Assembly: GCF_014649995.1 (NCBI RefSeq)
Contig: NZ_BMUC01000002.1
Span: 250,806-314,805, forward strand
Source: Streptomyces griseoflavus
Lineage (GTDB): Bacteria; Actinomycetota; Actinomycetes; Streptomycetales; Streptomycetaceae
Length of the DNA: 64,000 nucleotides
Direction of reading: 5' to 3'
Made by a program: the position numbers and the translations under genes. Positions 34,709 through 44,112 of this stretch are shown one piece after another. The stretch's first letter is position 1, and every line of letters starts with the position of its first letter. The notes below the pieces were generated by a model. That model worked only from the letters and a program-made list of their open reading frames with translations. It was not told the origin of the DNA and ran no database searches.

Positions 34709-35436
34709 AACTTCCGGGCCAGGACGCCATCGCCCGTCAGGCGGACGAACATCTGGTGACCCATCGGGTGAAACTCCCGAGGAAGCTGGTGGAGCATCCG
34801 ATCCGCCAGGTCGCCAAACGCCTGTCGATGGCCTTGGTGGTGCTCGTGGTGACGGCGTTCGTCGTGTACGCCGACCGCGGCGGGTACAACGACAACGCCG
34901 ACGGCTCCATCGACCTCTTGGACGCGTTCTACTATGCGACCGTCACCCTCTCCACCACCGGGTACGGCGACATCACACCGGTCAGCGACGCCGCCCGGCT
35001 GACCAACATCTTCGTCATCACGCCGCTGCGCGTGCTGTTCCTGATCATCCTGGTCGGCACCACCCTCGAGGCCCTCACCGAACGCACCCGGGAGGAGTGG
35101 CGACTGAACCGCTGGAGGTCCACCTTGCGCGATCACACCGTTGTCGTCGGGTTCGGGACCAAGGGACGGTCCGCGATCAAGACGGTCTGTGCGACAGGGC
35201 TCCGCAAGGAGCAGGTCGTGGTGGTCGATCCCAGCGCGAAGGCCATCGAGGCGGCCACGGCGGACGGTTTCGCGGGCGTCATAGGCGACGCCACGCGCAG
35301 TGAGGTGCTGAAACGGGCCGAGGTGTACCGGGCACGGCAGATCATCATCGGACACCCGACACCCGTCCGCTCCCCTGGACCTGAGGCCCGCCCTTCGCGG
35401 CCGGGCGGGCCCCGGTCCGGTCACTTGCGGTTGTAG
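34696..35436 (+). CDS. Potassium channel family protein, C-terminally truncated
   Basis: This is a two-helix K+ channel with a cytoplasmic RCK/TrkA-N domain, 246 residues as read. The first membrane segment (about 43-62) is followed by a pore with TLSTTGYGD, the K+ selectivity filter, and a second segment (LTNIFVITPLRVLFLIILVGTT). The RCK domain starts HTVVVGFGTKGRSA and runs to VYRARQIII, then changes abruptly into GHPTPVRSPGPEARPSRPGG and stops. Relatives, from memory, are about 350 residues and continue the RCK domain after this point. The last 20 codons run through a terminator hairpin (35385-35411), which argues that the 3' half was deleted. It may be a pseudogene. GTG 34696 or 34705 could be the start. 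Confidence 0.75.
   Translation: MFHVKLPGQDAIARQADEHLVTHRVKLPRKLVEHPIRQVAKRLSMALVVLVVTAFVVYADRGGYNDNADGSIDLLDAFYYATVTLSTTGYGDITPVSDAARLTNIFVITPLRVLFLIILVGTTLEALTERTREEWRLNRWRSTLRDHTVVVGFGTKGRSAIKTVCATGLRKEQVVVVDPSAKAIEAATADGFAGVIGDATRSEVLKRAEVYRARQIIIGHPTPVRSPGPEARPSRPGGPRSGHLRL
34698..34711. promoter_or_regulatory. parS: parS chromosome-partition site
   Basis: GTTTCACGTGAAAC, a perfect 14-bp palindrome identical to the Streptomyces ParB-binding consensus. It lies across the moeA stop and the start of the potassium channel gene. Confidence 0.92.
35385..35411. terminator. Terminator at the 3' end of ABC permease gene
   Basis: GGCCCGCCC pairs with GGGCGGGCC around a 9-nt loop, 10 nt past the permease stop. 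It is read as coding sequence by the truncated channel gene on the other strand. Confidence 0.7.
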
Positions 35437-36269
35437 AGCCGCATGGTGACCGGGCCGAAGACCGCCACGAACAGTCCGGCCCAGCCCAGCGTCCAGGCGA
35501 TCTCGTCGGCCGGCCAGTCGCCGGCCATCAGACCGCGCACCGAGGACGCCAGGTGGGTGACGGGGCTGTTGTTGACGAACGCCTGGAGCCAGCCCGGCAT
35601 GGTGCGCGGGTCGACGAAGACGTTGGACAGGAAGGTGAGCGGGAAGATCACCATCATGCTGACGCTCATCACCGACTTCTCGGTGCGCAGCATCAGGCCG
35701 AACATGGTCCAGATCCACGAGAAGGCGAACGAGAAGACCAGCAGCAGCGCGATCCCGGCGACCACGCCGACGAAGCCGCCCTCCGCCCGGTATCCGAGCA
35801 GCAGCCCCATGGCGAGCATGACCACGGACGCGATGGAGTAGCGCAGCGCGTCGCCGAGCAGGTAGCCGACCATGGCCGAGGGCCGCCAGATGGGCAGCGA
35901 GCGGAACCGGTCGAAGACGCCCTTCTCGATGTCGATGTTCACCGAGACCCCGGTGTACATCGTGATCATCACGACCGACATCACCAGGATGCCCGGCAGG
36001 ACGAACTGGATGTAGTCGTCGGGAGAGCCCGCCAGCGCACCGCCGAAGAGGTACGTGAACATCAGCAGGTTCATGATCGGGAAGGCGGTGACGTCGAAGA
36101 GCTGCTCCGGCACGTGCTTGATCTTCAGCATGGCGCGCCAGCCGAAGGTCAGGGACGTGGACAGTGAGCTGGGGCGCGGCGGGCGTTCCCTGGTGACCAG
36201 CAGGGCGGCCAGCGACTCGGTGCTGACCGGCGCGAGGTCCTTGCTCTCGGTGCTGGTGACCGTGCTCAT
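35421..36269 (-). CDS. ABC-2 type transporter permease, DrrB-like
   Basis: This is the membrane subunit of a two-gene exporter. It has 282 residues and six predicted membrane segments, with the ABC-2 pattern [33 protein letters not shown] and [20 protein letters not shown], which resemble DrrB-type drug or lipid exporters. ATG 36269 overlaps the stop of the ATPase gene (ATGA). The substrate is unknown. No adjacent regulator gene is visible, and the nearest genes are unrelated. Confidence 0.93.
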   Translation of the reverse strand: MSTVTSTESKDLAPVSTESLAALLVTRERPPRPSSLSTSLTFGWRAMLKIKHVPEQLFDVTAFPIMNLLMFTYLFGGALAGSPDDYIQFVLPGILVMSVVMITMYTGVSVNIDIEKGVFDRFRSLPIWRPSAMVGYLLGDALRYSIASVVMLAMGLLLGYRAEGGFVGVVAGIALLLVFSFAFSWIWTMFGLMLRTEKSVMSVSMMVIFPLTFLSNVFVDPRTMPGWLQAFVNNSPVTHLASSVRGLMAGDWPADEIAWTLGWAGLFVAVFGPVTMRLYNRK

Positions 36270-37312
36270 GCCGCCACCTCGTCCTTCGTGTCGGTGTCGG
36301 TGCCGGTGCCGGTGCCTGTGCCGGTGCCTGTGCCGGTGTCCGGACCGGCGTCGTGCCCGGTCAGCGCCATGAAGACCTCGTCGAGGCTGGGCTGTCCGAG
36401 GGAGAAGGTGTCGACGGTGATCCCGGCCCGGGTCAGCTCGCCGAGCGCCCGTGCCGCCTGCTCGGCGGCGGAGTCGCTCGTCGCCGCGCCGAGGCGGGCG
36501 GTGAGGGCCACCGGGTCGTGCTCCGGCTGCACCTCCGCGACCAGCAGCTCCCGCAGCAGCCGCTCGGCCTCGGGCCGCCGGTCGGCGTCCCGCAGCCGCA
36601 GGTGGACGGAGCCGGCACCGACGGAGGCCTTCAGCTCGCCCTTGGTGCCCTCGGCGATCACCCGGCCCCGGTCGATGACGGCGATCCGCGACGCCAGCTG
36701 GTCGGCCTCGTCCAGGTACTGCGTGGTCAGCAGCACGGTCGTGCCCTGGGCGACGACCGCCCGCACGATGTCCCACACCTGGTTGCGGCTGCGCGGGTCG
36801 AGACCGGTCGTGGGCTCGTCGAGGAACAGCAGGTCGGGGGTGTTGAGGATGGACGCGGCGATGTCGATGCGGCGCCGCATGCCGCCGGAGTAGTGCTTGA
36901 CCTGCTTCCCGGCCGCCTCCGTGAGGCCGAACGCCTCCAGCAGCTGGGCGGCGCGGGTACGGGCGGTGGCCTTGTGGTGGCCGAGCAGCCGGGCCAGCAG
37001 AACCAGGTTCTCGGTGCCGGTGAGGTCCTCGTCCACGGACGCGTACTGGCCGGTGAGGCTCACCCGGCCGCGTACCTCGTCGGCCTCGCGCACGACGTCG
37101 TGACCGAAGACCCGGGCCTCGCCGCCGTCGGGGCGCAGCAGGGTGGCGAGCATCTTCACGGTGGTGGTCTTGCCCGCGCCGTTCGGTCCGAGGACGCCGT
37201 AGACCGTGCCGGCGGGCACGGTCAGATCGACCCCGTCGACGGCCCGCGTCTCACCGAAGGTTTTGACCAGGCCCACGGTCTCGATCGCCGGGCCGGACGT
37301 GTGCGTACTCAT
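36266..37312 (-). CDS. ABC transporter ATP-binding protein, DrrA-like
   Basis: This is the nucleotide-binding subunit of the exporter. It has 348 residues, with Walker [17 protein letters not shown]-loop TGQYASVDE, signature [15 protein letters not shown], Walker [14 protein letters not shown] and the switch His region reduced to TTQYLDEA (Gln in place of His is common in DrrA-type proteins). The C-terminal DrrA-specific region includes [17 protein letters not shown]. It ends in a low-complexity Gly-Thr/Asp-Thr run encoded by a short tandem repeat (about 36291-36345). It is first in a two-gene operon. Confidence 0.94.
   Translation of the reverse strand: MSTHTSGPAIETVGLVKTFGETRAVDGVDLTVPAGTVYGVLGPNGAGKTTTVKMLATLLRPDGGEARVFGHDVVREADEVRGRVSLTGQYASVDEDLTGTENLVLLARLLGHHKATARTRAAQLLEAFGLTEAAGKQVKHYSGGMRRRIDIAASILNTPDLLFLDEPTTGLDPRSRNQVWDIVRAVVAQGTTVLLTTQYLDEADQLASRIAVIDRGRVIAEGTKGELKASVGAGSVHLRLRDADRRPEAERLLRELLVAEVQPEHDPVALTARLGAATSDSAAEQAARALGELTRAGITVDTFSLGQPSLDEVFMALTGHDAGPDTGTGTGTGTGTGTDTDTKDEVAA
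36291..36345. repeat. Coding minisatellite in DrrA-like C-terminus
   Basis: Repeated 6-nt units of the GGTGCC/GGTGTC kind (minus strand: Gly-Thr and Asp-Thr codons) give a run of Gly-Thr dipeptides just before the C-terminus. The length is likely to vary between strains. Confidence 0.75.
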
Positions 37313-37429
37313 GCTGGGTCCTTCCGCGTGCTCGGGCTACGCAGGGAGTGACTCCCACCGTCGCGCAATCTCATCGGTCCCGCACACGGTTTCCACCGGC
37401 GGTGCCCGTGGCGCGGGCGTGCCCGGGGG

Positions 37430-37435
37430 TACCGT
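37430..37435 (+). promoter_or_regulatory. Putative -10 element of a leaderless quinone oxidoreductase gene
   Basis: TACCGT ends 6 nt before ATG 37442, and the CCCCTC spacer cannot act as a ribosome-binding site. Confidence 0.45.
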
Positions 37436-37441
37436 CCCCTC

Positions 37442-38425
37442 ATGCATGCGATCACGATTCCCGAACCCGGTGGGCCCGAGGCGCTGGTGTGGGAGGAGGT
37501 TCCCGATCCGGTGGCCGGCGAGGGGGAGGTCCTGGTCGAGGTGGTGGCCGGGGCCGTCAACCGGGCCGACATCCTCCAGCGGCAGGGCTTCTACAATCCC
37601 CCGCCCGGCGCGTCCCCCTACCCCGGTCTGGAATGCTCCGGACGGATCGCCGCGCTCGGTCCCGGGGTGAGCGGCTGGGCCGTCGGCGACGAGGTCTGCG
37701 CCCTGCTCGCGGGCGGCGGCTACGCCGAGAAGGTCGCCGTGCCGGCCGGGCAGTTGCTGCCCGTGCCCGAGGGGATCACCGTCGATCAGGCGGCGGCGCT
37801 CCCGGAGGTCGTCTGCACGGTCTGGTCCAACGTCTTCATGGTCGCCCATCTGCGCCCCGGCGAGACCTTCCTGGTGCACGGGGGTTCCAGCGGCATCGGC
37901 ACCATGGCGATCCAGCTGGCCAAGGCCGTCGGCGCGAAGGTCGCGGTCACGGCCGGCACCGCGGAGAAGCTGGAGCGCTGTGCGGAACTCGGTGCCGACA
38001 TCCTGATCAACTACCGGGAGCAGGACTTCGTCGAGGAGCTGAGGCAGACCACCGGCGGAGCGGGCGCGGACGTCATCCTCGACAACATGGGCGCCAAGTA
38101 CCTGGACCGCAACGTCCAGGCCCTCGCGGTCAACGGCCGGCTCGCGATCATCGGCATGCAGGGCGGGGCCAAGGGCGAGCTGAACATCGGCGCCCTCCTG
38201 ACCAAGCGCGCCGCGATCAGCGCGACCTCGCTGCGGGCCCGCCCGGCCGCGGAGAAGGCGGCGATCGTGGCGGCCGTACGGGAACACGTCTGGCCGCTCG
38301 TCGCCACGGGCCGGGTGCGTCCCGTCATCGACCGCGAGATCCCGATGCCGGAGGCGGCCGCCGCCCACCGGGTCGTGGAGGAGAGCGGCCACATCGGCAA
38401 GGTCCTGCTGGTCACGACGGACTGA
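37442..38425 (+). CDS. NAD(P)H-quinone oxidoreductase (medium-chain, zinc-free, PIG3/QOR type)
   Basis: This is a cytoplasmic MDR-family oxidoreductase that would reduce quinones with NADPH. It has 327 residues. The GroES-like N-terminal domain contains AGAVNRADILQRQGFYNPPP, close to the PIG3/QOR signature. The Rossmann domain has FLVHGGSSGIGTMAIQLAKA, with GGSSGIG replacing the zinc-enzyme GxGxxG, and LGADILINYREQDF. Zinc ligands of alcohol dehydrogenases are absent. The start is probably leaderless (TACCGT 6 nt upstream). A terminator at 38450-38479 follows. Confidence 0.94.
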   Translation: MHAITIPEPGGPEALVWEEVPDPVAGEGEVLVEVVAGAVNRADILQRQGFYNPPPGASPYPGLECSGRIAALGPGVSGWAVGDEVCALLAGGGYAEKVAVPAGQLLPVPEGITVDQAAALPEVVCTVWSNVFMVAHLRPGETFLVHGGSSGIGTMAIQLAKAVGAKVAVTAGTAEKLERCAELGADILINYREQDFVEELRQTTGGAGADVILDNMGAKYLDRNVQALAVNGRLAIIGMQGGAKGELNIGALLTKRAAISATSLRARPAAEKAAIVAAVREHVWPLVATGRVRPVIDREIPMPEAAAAHRVVEESGHIGKVLLVTTD

Positions 38426-38449
38426 CCCGGGCGGCGGCACGGGCCTGGG

Positions 38450-38479
38450 GGGAGCCGCACCGGGGCCGGTGCGGCTCCC
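38450..38479. terminator. Bidirectional terminator after quinone oxidoreductase gene
   Basis: A perfect 14-bp stem, GGGAGCCGCACCGG with CCGGTGCGGCTCCC, and a 2-nt loop, between convergent genes. Confidence 0.8.
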
Positions 38480-38549
38480 GGCCGTACGTCGCGACCTCCC
38501 GCCGGAGCCGGTTACCGCCCGGGAACGGGACGGGCCGTGCGGGCGGTGG

Positions 38550-39236
38550 TCAGGCCTGGCGCATGCGCAGGGCGACGAAGGCGAGTCCCAGGCCGAGGCC
38601 GATGAGGACCAGTCCGCTGCCGAGCGGCAGGATCCGCAGGACGGGCTCGGCGCTCGCGGCCGCGTCCGGTGCGGAGGGCGCCGAGGGGGAGGGAACCGGG
38701 ACGGCCGCCGGGGAGGTGGACGCCTCCCGCGGACCGTCACCTGCGGGCGTCCGGGACCCCGCCTCCCTCTCCCCCGGGCGGGACAGGCCGGGGTGGGAGT
38801 CCGGGTGGGCGGTTCTGTCGCGGGCGTCCCCGTCGTCCTCCCCGCCCCGTTCCTCCCGCTCCCGGGACTCCCGGCCCCGGGGATCCTCGCCCGGTTCGTG
38901 CCGCCCGGGCCGTTCCCGCCCTTCGTCCGGCCGGTCCCGGCTCTCGTCGGGTCGTTCCCGCCCCTCGTCCGGCCGGTCCCCGGCCCGTGACGGCCGTTCG
39001 GACGGCGACGCCGGGGTCGGCGACGCGGACGACGCCGTCGACGCCGACGGGACGGAGGAGCGGGGAGAGGACGACGGGGAACGGGTCACGGGACTCCCGT
39101 CGGCCTGTGAGGCCCTGTACACCACGGGCGTCCCCGTCACCGCGAAGGCGGGCCCCGCGGCAGGGCCGTGCGGCATCAGCGCCGCCCCCGCCCCCAGGAC
39201 AACCGTCGCCCCCATTACACGCAGCCATGAAGTCAC
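38550..39236 (-). CDS. Secreted/anchored low-complexity protein with C-terminal membrane segment
   Basis: A 228-residue protein I cannot assign to a family. GTG 39236 is preferred as start, with GGAGG 8 nt upstream; the frame remains open upstream to 39335. An N-terminal signal-like segment (RVMGATVVLGAGAALMPHG) is followed by a Ser/Pro/Thr region, then a highly charged repeat array of RPDEGRE/RPDESRD units (about codons 90-130), another Pro/Ser stretch and a C-terminal hydrophobic helix (LGSGLVLIGLGLGLAFVAL) ending in basic RMRQA. The layout resembles a cell-wall-spanning protein held by a C-terminal anchor, but no LPXTG/LAXTG motif is visible. Confidence 0.75.
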   Translation of the reverse strand: MTSWLRVMGATVVLGAGAALMPHGPAAGPAFAVTGTPVVYRASQADGSPVTRSPSSSPRSSVPSASTASSASPTPASPSERPSRAGDRPDEGRERPDESRDRPDEGRERPGRHEPGEDPRGRESREREERGGEDDGDARDRTAHPDSHPGLSRPGEREAGSRTPAGDGPREASTSPAAVPVPSPSAPSAPDAAASAEPVLRILPLGSGLVLIGLGLGLAFVALRMRQA

Positions 39237-39415
39237 GACCGTGACCTCCCGCGCCGTCCGGTGCTCGGTCACACCGTCGGCAAGATGGGCCGGATGGACG
39301 CCCAACAGCCTCGCATTCCGTAAGGAGTCCGGCATTCCGGATGCCTCCGTCGGGGGGACCCCCGGGGTGCCCGCCGCTCCCGGGGGCGCCGCTGGGCCGG
39401 GTCACCCGGGTGCGC

Positions 39416-39421
39416 GACAAT
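39416..39421 (+). promoter_or_regulatory. Putative -10 element of a leaderless bpa gene
   Basis: GACAAT ends 6 nt before ATG 39428, and no Shine-Dalgarno is present. Confidence 0.4.
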
Positions 39422-39427
39422 GGCGTC

Positions 39428-39967
39428 ATGGAGATGCCGAGGAACGAACGGTCGCCGGAGAATCCGCAGATCCTGGTCGTCGGCCAGGACGGAATGGCGC
39501 TCAGCGGCGGCAGCGGGGACGAGGACTCCCGCGAGACCCCGGTGACGGAACAGGTGGAACAGCCGGCGAAGGTCATGCGGATCGGCAGCATGATCAAGCA
39601 GCTGCTGGAGGAGGTGCGAGCGGCTCCCCTGGACGAGGCCAGCCGGGCCCGGCTCAAGGAGATCCACTCGAGCTCGGTGAAGGAGCTGGAGGACGGTCTG
39701 GCCCCGGAGCTGGTCGAGGAGCTGGAGCGGATCTCGCTGCCCTTCACGGACGACGCGACGCCCACCGACGCCGAACTGCGGATCGCCCAGGCCCAGCTGG
39801 TGGGCTGGCTGGAGGGGCTCTTCCACGGCATCCAGACCACGCTCTTCGCCCAGCAGATGGCGGCGCGCGCCCAGCTGGAGCAGATGCGCCGCGCGCTGCC
39901 GCCCGGCGTGGGCGACGGCCCGGAGGAGCCGCACCTGGGCGGCCGCTCGGGCGGCCCGTACCTGTAA
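39428..39967 (+). CDS. bpa: Bacterial proteasome activator Bpa (PafE family)
   Basis: This is an ATP-independent activator that forms a dodecameric ring and opens the 20S proteasome gate. It has 179 residues. The acidic, disordered N-terminus is followed by the conserved core VMRIGSMIKQLLEEVRAAPLDE and a four-helix bundle including IAQAQLVGWLEGLFHGIQTT and QQMAARAQLEQMR. The C-terminus is GGPYL; mycobacterial PafE ends in GQYL, the tail that docks in the proteasome pocket, so the Tyr-Leu end is kept. ATG 39428 is 6 nt after a -10-like GACAAT and is probably leaderless. No proteasome genes lie in this window. Confidence 0.92.
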   Translation: MEMPRNERSPENPQILVVGQDGMALSGGSGDEDSRETPVTEQVEQPAKVMRIGSMIKQLLEEVRAAPLDEASRARLKEIHSSSVKELEDGLAPELVEELERISLPFTDDATPTDAELRIAQAQLVGWLEGLFHGIQTTLFAQQMAARAQLEQMRRALPPGVGDGPEEPHLGGRSGGPYL

Positions 39968-39996
39968 CCCGTCCCCGACCCTGCCCGAACGACCAC

Positions 39997-40029
39997 GGAG
40001 GGGCCCGGCATCCGATGCCGGGCCCCTCC
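39997..40029. terminator. Bidirectional terminator between bpa and kinase gene
   Basis: A perfect 15-bp stem, GGAGGGGCCCGGCAT with ATGCCGGGCCCCTCC, around CCG, between convergent genes. Confidence 0.85.
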
Positions 40030-40052
40030 GCCGTGTCCGCCGGCGCGGCCGG

Positions 40053-41693
40053 TCAGGAGGGCGGGTTGCCCGTCGAGACCTTGAGGGTGATCTCCGGCAT
40101 GTCCTCGGGGTCGACGTCCGTACCGGCCGGCGGGAACTGCTCGCGGACCGAACCCTCGCCGTAGGTGTTCTCGTCCACCTCGAGGATCTTGAAGTCGCCC
40201 CAGCCGGCGGCCTGGAGGCACTCCCTGACCGAACCGATGTACTTGAACTTGAAGTTGGGGAGCCTGATCTTGTCGGGGTCGTTGTACGACTCCTGCGGCT
40301 CCTCGCACTCCTCCGCGTCGATCTTCTTCGACGTGTCGGGCCCGCGGTAGCCCTCGGCCTTGGTCGCCGACGCGGACGCCGAGGGGCTGCTGCCCCCGCC
40401 GCCCTGGGGGTCCTTGTCGCCGCCGTTCATCATCAGCGCCGCCACCAGGCCGCCGACGGCCAGCACGGAGACGGCGATCGAGCCGATGACCACCGGCTTG
40501 TTCCGGCCGCCACGGCCGCCACCGGAGCCCGGGGACTGCGGGGTGATGTTGTACGGCGGCGGGGTCGCCGCGCCCTGCTGCGCGTAGGCCGCCGGGCCGG
40601 GCGTCTGGTAGCCGCCGTGCTGCGGGTAGCCGTACGCCGGGGACGGAGCGGACGGGGTGCCGTACGGGTTCGGCTGCGGGGCCGGCTGGTAGGGCGTCCG
40701 GACGTCGCCCGTGGGGGCCGGGGTCGCCTGGTCGACCGGCGGGAACACCGCGGAGCCGACGCCCGCGCCGCTCTGCGCCTGCGCGCCCGGCACGATGCTC
40801 GGCGGTGCCGCCTGCACGGACTGGGCCACCCGCAGGCACTCCCCGCGCATCGCCTCCGCACTGGGGAAACGCTCGTTGGGGTTCTTCTTCAGCGCGCGGG
40901 CGATCAGCGCGTCCACGGCCGGCGGCAGCGAGCGGTTGACCGAGGACGCGGTCGGCGGTTCCTCCTGCACGTGCGCGTACGCGATGGCCAGCGGCGAGTC
41001 CGCCTCGAACGGCAGCCGGCCGGTGACGAGCTGGAACAGCATGATGCCGACCGAGTAGAGGTCCGAGCGCGCGTCGACGCCCCGTCCGAGCGCCTGCTCC
41101 GGGGAGAGGTACTGCGGGGTGCCGACGACCATGCCGGTCTGCGTCATCGACGTGACACCCGACTGCATGGCGCGGGCGATGCCGAAGTCCATCACCTTGA
41201 CCACGCCGCGCTTGGTCATCATCACGTTGCCCGGCTTGATGTCCCGGTGGACCAGCCCCATCTCGTGGCTGATCTCCAGCGCCGCCAGGACGTCCGCGGT
41301 GATCTTCAGCGCCTTGTCGGCGGGCATCGCGCCCTGCCGCCGGACGTCCTCGTCGAGCACGGAGCCCAGCGGGCGGCCCTCGACGTACTCCATGACGATG
41401 AACGGCGTCGTCATGCCGTCCACGTCGTCCTCGCCGGTGTCGAAGACCGAGACGATGTTGGTGTGCGTGAGCTTCGCCACGGACTGCGCCTCGCGGCGGA
41501 AGCGCTCACGGAACGCCTGCTCCCGGCCGAGTTCCGTGTGCAACGTCTTGATCGCGACCTGACGGTCGAGCACGCTGTCGTAGGCGAGGTGCACCGACGC
41601 CATGCCGCCCTGGCCGAGCAGGTCCCGCAGCTGGTAACGGCCACCGGCGAGCGCCCGCCCCGCGTACTGGCCCTGTGCGCCGTCCTGGCTCAT
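40053..41693 (-). CDS. Transmembrane Ser/Thr protein kinase with one PASTA-like domain
   Basis: This is a membrane receptor kinase of 546 residues. The kinase domain (about 17-280) has LGQGGMASVHLA, VAIKTL, HRDIKPGNVMM and DFGIARAM, with an activation loop rich in Thr (TSMTQTGMVVGTPQYLSPEQ). A long Pro/Gln/Tyr-rich cytoplasmic linker (about 295-400) leads to a membrane segment (VVIGSIAVSVLAVGGLVAAL). One extracellular PASTA-like domain comes last, with FKYIGSVRECLQAAGWG and REQFPPAGTDVDPEDMPEITL. The start ATG 41693 fits the homologous N-termini. It is divergent from a second kinase gene across a 348-nt spacer. Confidence 0.93.
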   Translation of the reverse strand: MSQDGAQGQYAGRALAGGRYQLRDLLGQGGMASVHLAYDSVLDRQVAIKTLHTELGREQAFRERFRREAQSVAKLTHTNIVSVFDTGEDDVDGMTTPFIVMEYVEGRPLGSVLDEDVRRQGAMPADKALKITADVLAALEISHEMGLVHRDIKPGNVMMTKRGVVKVMDFGIARAMQSGVTSMTQTGMVVGTPQYLSPEQALGRGVDARSDLYSVGIMLFQLVTGRLPFEADSPLAIAYAHVQEEPPTASSVNRSLPPAVDALIARALKKNPNERFPSAEAMRGECLRVAQSVQAAPPSIVPGAQAQSGAGVGSAVFPPVDQATPAPTGDVRTPYQPAPQPNPYGTPSAPSPAYGYPQHGGYQTPGPAAYAQQGAATPPPYNITPQSPGSGGGRGGRNKPVVIGSIAVSVLAVGGLVAALMMNGGDKDPQGGGGSSPSASASATKAEGYRGPDTSKKIDAEECEEPQESYNDPDKIRLPNFKFKYIGSVRECLQAAGWGDFKILEVDENTYGEGSVREQFPPAGTDVDPEDMPEITLKVSTGNPPS

Positions 41694-42041
41694 GTTCCGC
41701 GTCCCCCGTAGCCTCTCCGGCGCCGCCGTCGGTGACTGTTCTCGTCGTAGATCGAAAGTGCTATTCCCGGCCAAGTCTGCCCCAGGCCACTGACACGTCA
41801 AGCGCGGTGCCCGATCCGTGACCGTACGCGCAAGAAGCGTCGCGGAAGCGTTACAGGGGCCGTACGACCGGCGCGCGGAATTTGCACGACGGTACGGAGT
41901 GCGGGTTTCATGGCCGGTCCGTCTCGTGCCGGCCCCGGCAGTCCGTCCCGGACCGGAGCCTTGTGCAAAGGCTGTAGCGTGGGCCGACGGAGACCGTGAC
42001 AACACCGCGCGCACCGCGGGCAGAAACGACGGCGAGGACTG
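41694..42041. other. Divergent promoter region between two Ser/Thr kinase genes
   Basis: No gene is seen in these 348 bases. TAGCGT at 41975-41980 is a possible -10 element for the plus-strand kinase, giving a 5' leader of about 55 nt that ends with GGCGAGGACTG as ribosome-binding site. Nothing comparably clear is seen for the minus-strand gene. Confidence 0.35.
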
Positions 42042-43679
<1,638 letters not shown>

Positions 43680-43862
43680 CCGACCGCCGACCGCCGGGCT
43701 ACCGGCGCGGTCCCGGCCGGCGCTTCCCTCTCCCCGCGCGCCCCGCCCCCCCCATGTCGTGCACCCCGTGACTCCCCGCGCGGCACGCCGTGCCGTCACG
43801 AAAGTCGGCTCTTCCCGTCCCCGGGGTGGCCGGGATAACGTGCCGTTGCTCCGGCCTCCTGC

Positions 43863-43893
43863 AAGGCTGTGACCAGCGCGCTCTCACAGCCTT
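43863..43893. terminator. Perfect inverted repeat, probable kinase terminator
   Basis: AAGGCTGTGA pairs with TCACAGCCTT across an 11-nt loop, about 185 nt past the kinase stop. A regulatory role for the downstream operon is possible. Confidence 0.5.
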
Positions 43894-43895
43894 CC

Positions 43896-43924
43896 CGATT
43901 TACTTGGAAGCCCAAGCAAAATCG
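43896..43924. promoter_or_regulatory. Imperfect palindrome upstream of second bkd operon
   Basis: CGATTTACTTGG on the left; the complement of the right side reads CGATTTTGCTTGG. It is an A/T-rich island in GC-rich DNA, about 190 nt upstream of the E1alpha start. A candidate Lrp-type (BkdR) site. Confidence 0.35.
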
Positions 43925-44112
43925 CAGGTCAGATGGGGTTTCACAGAAATGTGGAGCACTGGGTAACGTGCCTGTTGCAGGGCGCTCGCCGGGGCACCTG
44001 TCACGCCTGTTCCCGGCCGAGTGGCACCCACCCCGTGCCCGGTGGTCGAGTAACAGGTGAGCCGCACTGGCCTACCGGCAACCCCGGGGGCCGGACCGAC
44101 GGAGGAGCACAC

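Larger units (their letters stand above)
43680..44112. other. Intergenic region upstream of second bkd operon
   Basis: These 433 bases hold no gene. They contain a hairpin (43863-43893), an imperfect palindrome (43896-43924) and then an A/T-richer stretch up to about 43970, where the promoter of the second bkd operon most likely lies. No confident -10/-35 pair was found. Confidence 0.4.

Noticed and set aside
38550-39236. LAXTG-type sortase substrate
   Set aside because: The protein has a C-terminal hydrophobic helix and basic end, but no LAXTG or LPXTG motif before the helix, so it is not claimed as a SrtE substrate.
43863-43893. CRP site (TGTGA...TCACA) upstream of the second bkd operon
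   Set aside because: The half-sites are 11 nt apart instead of 6, and the arms extend to a perfect 10-bp hairpin, which fits a terminator better.
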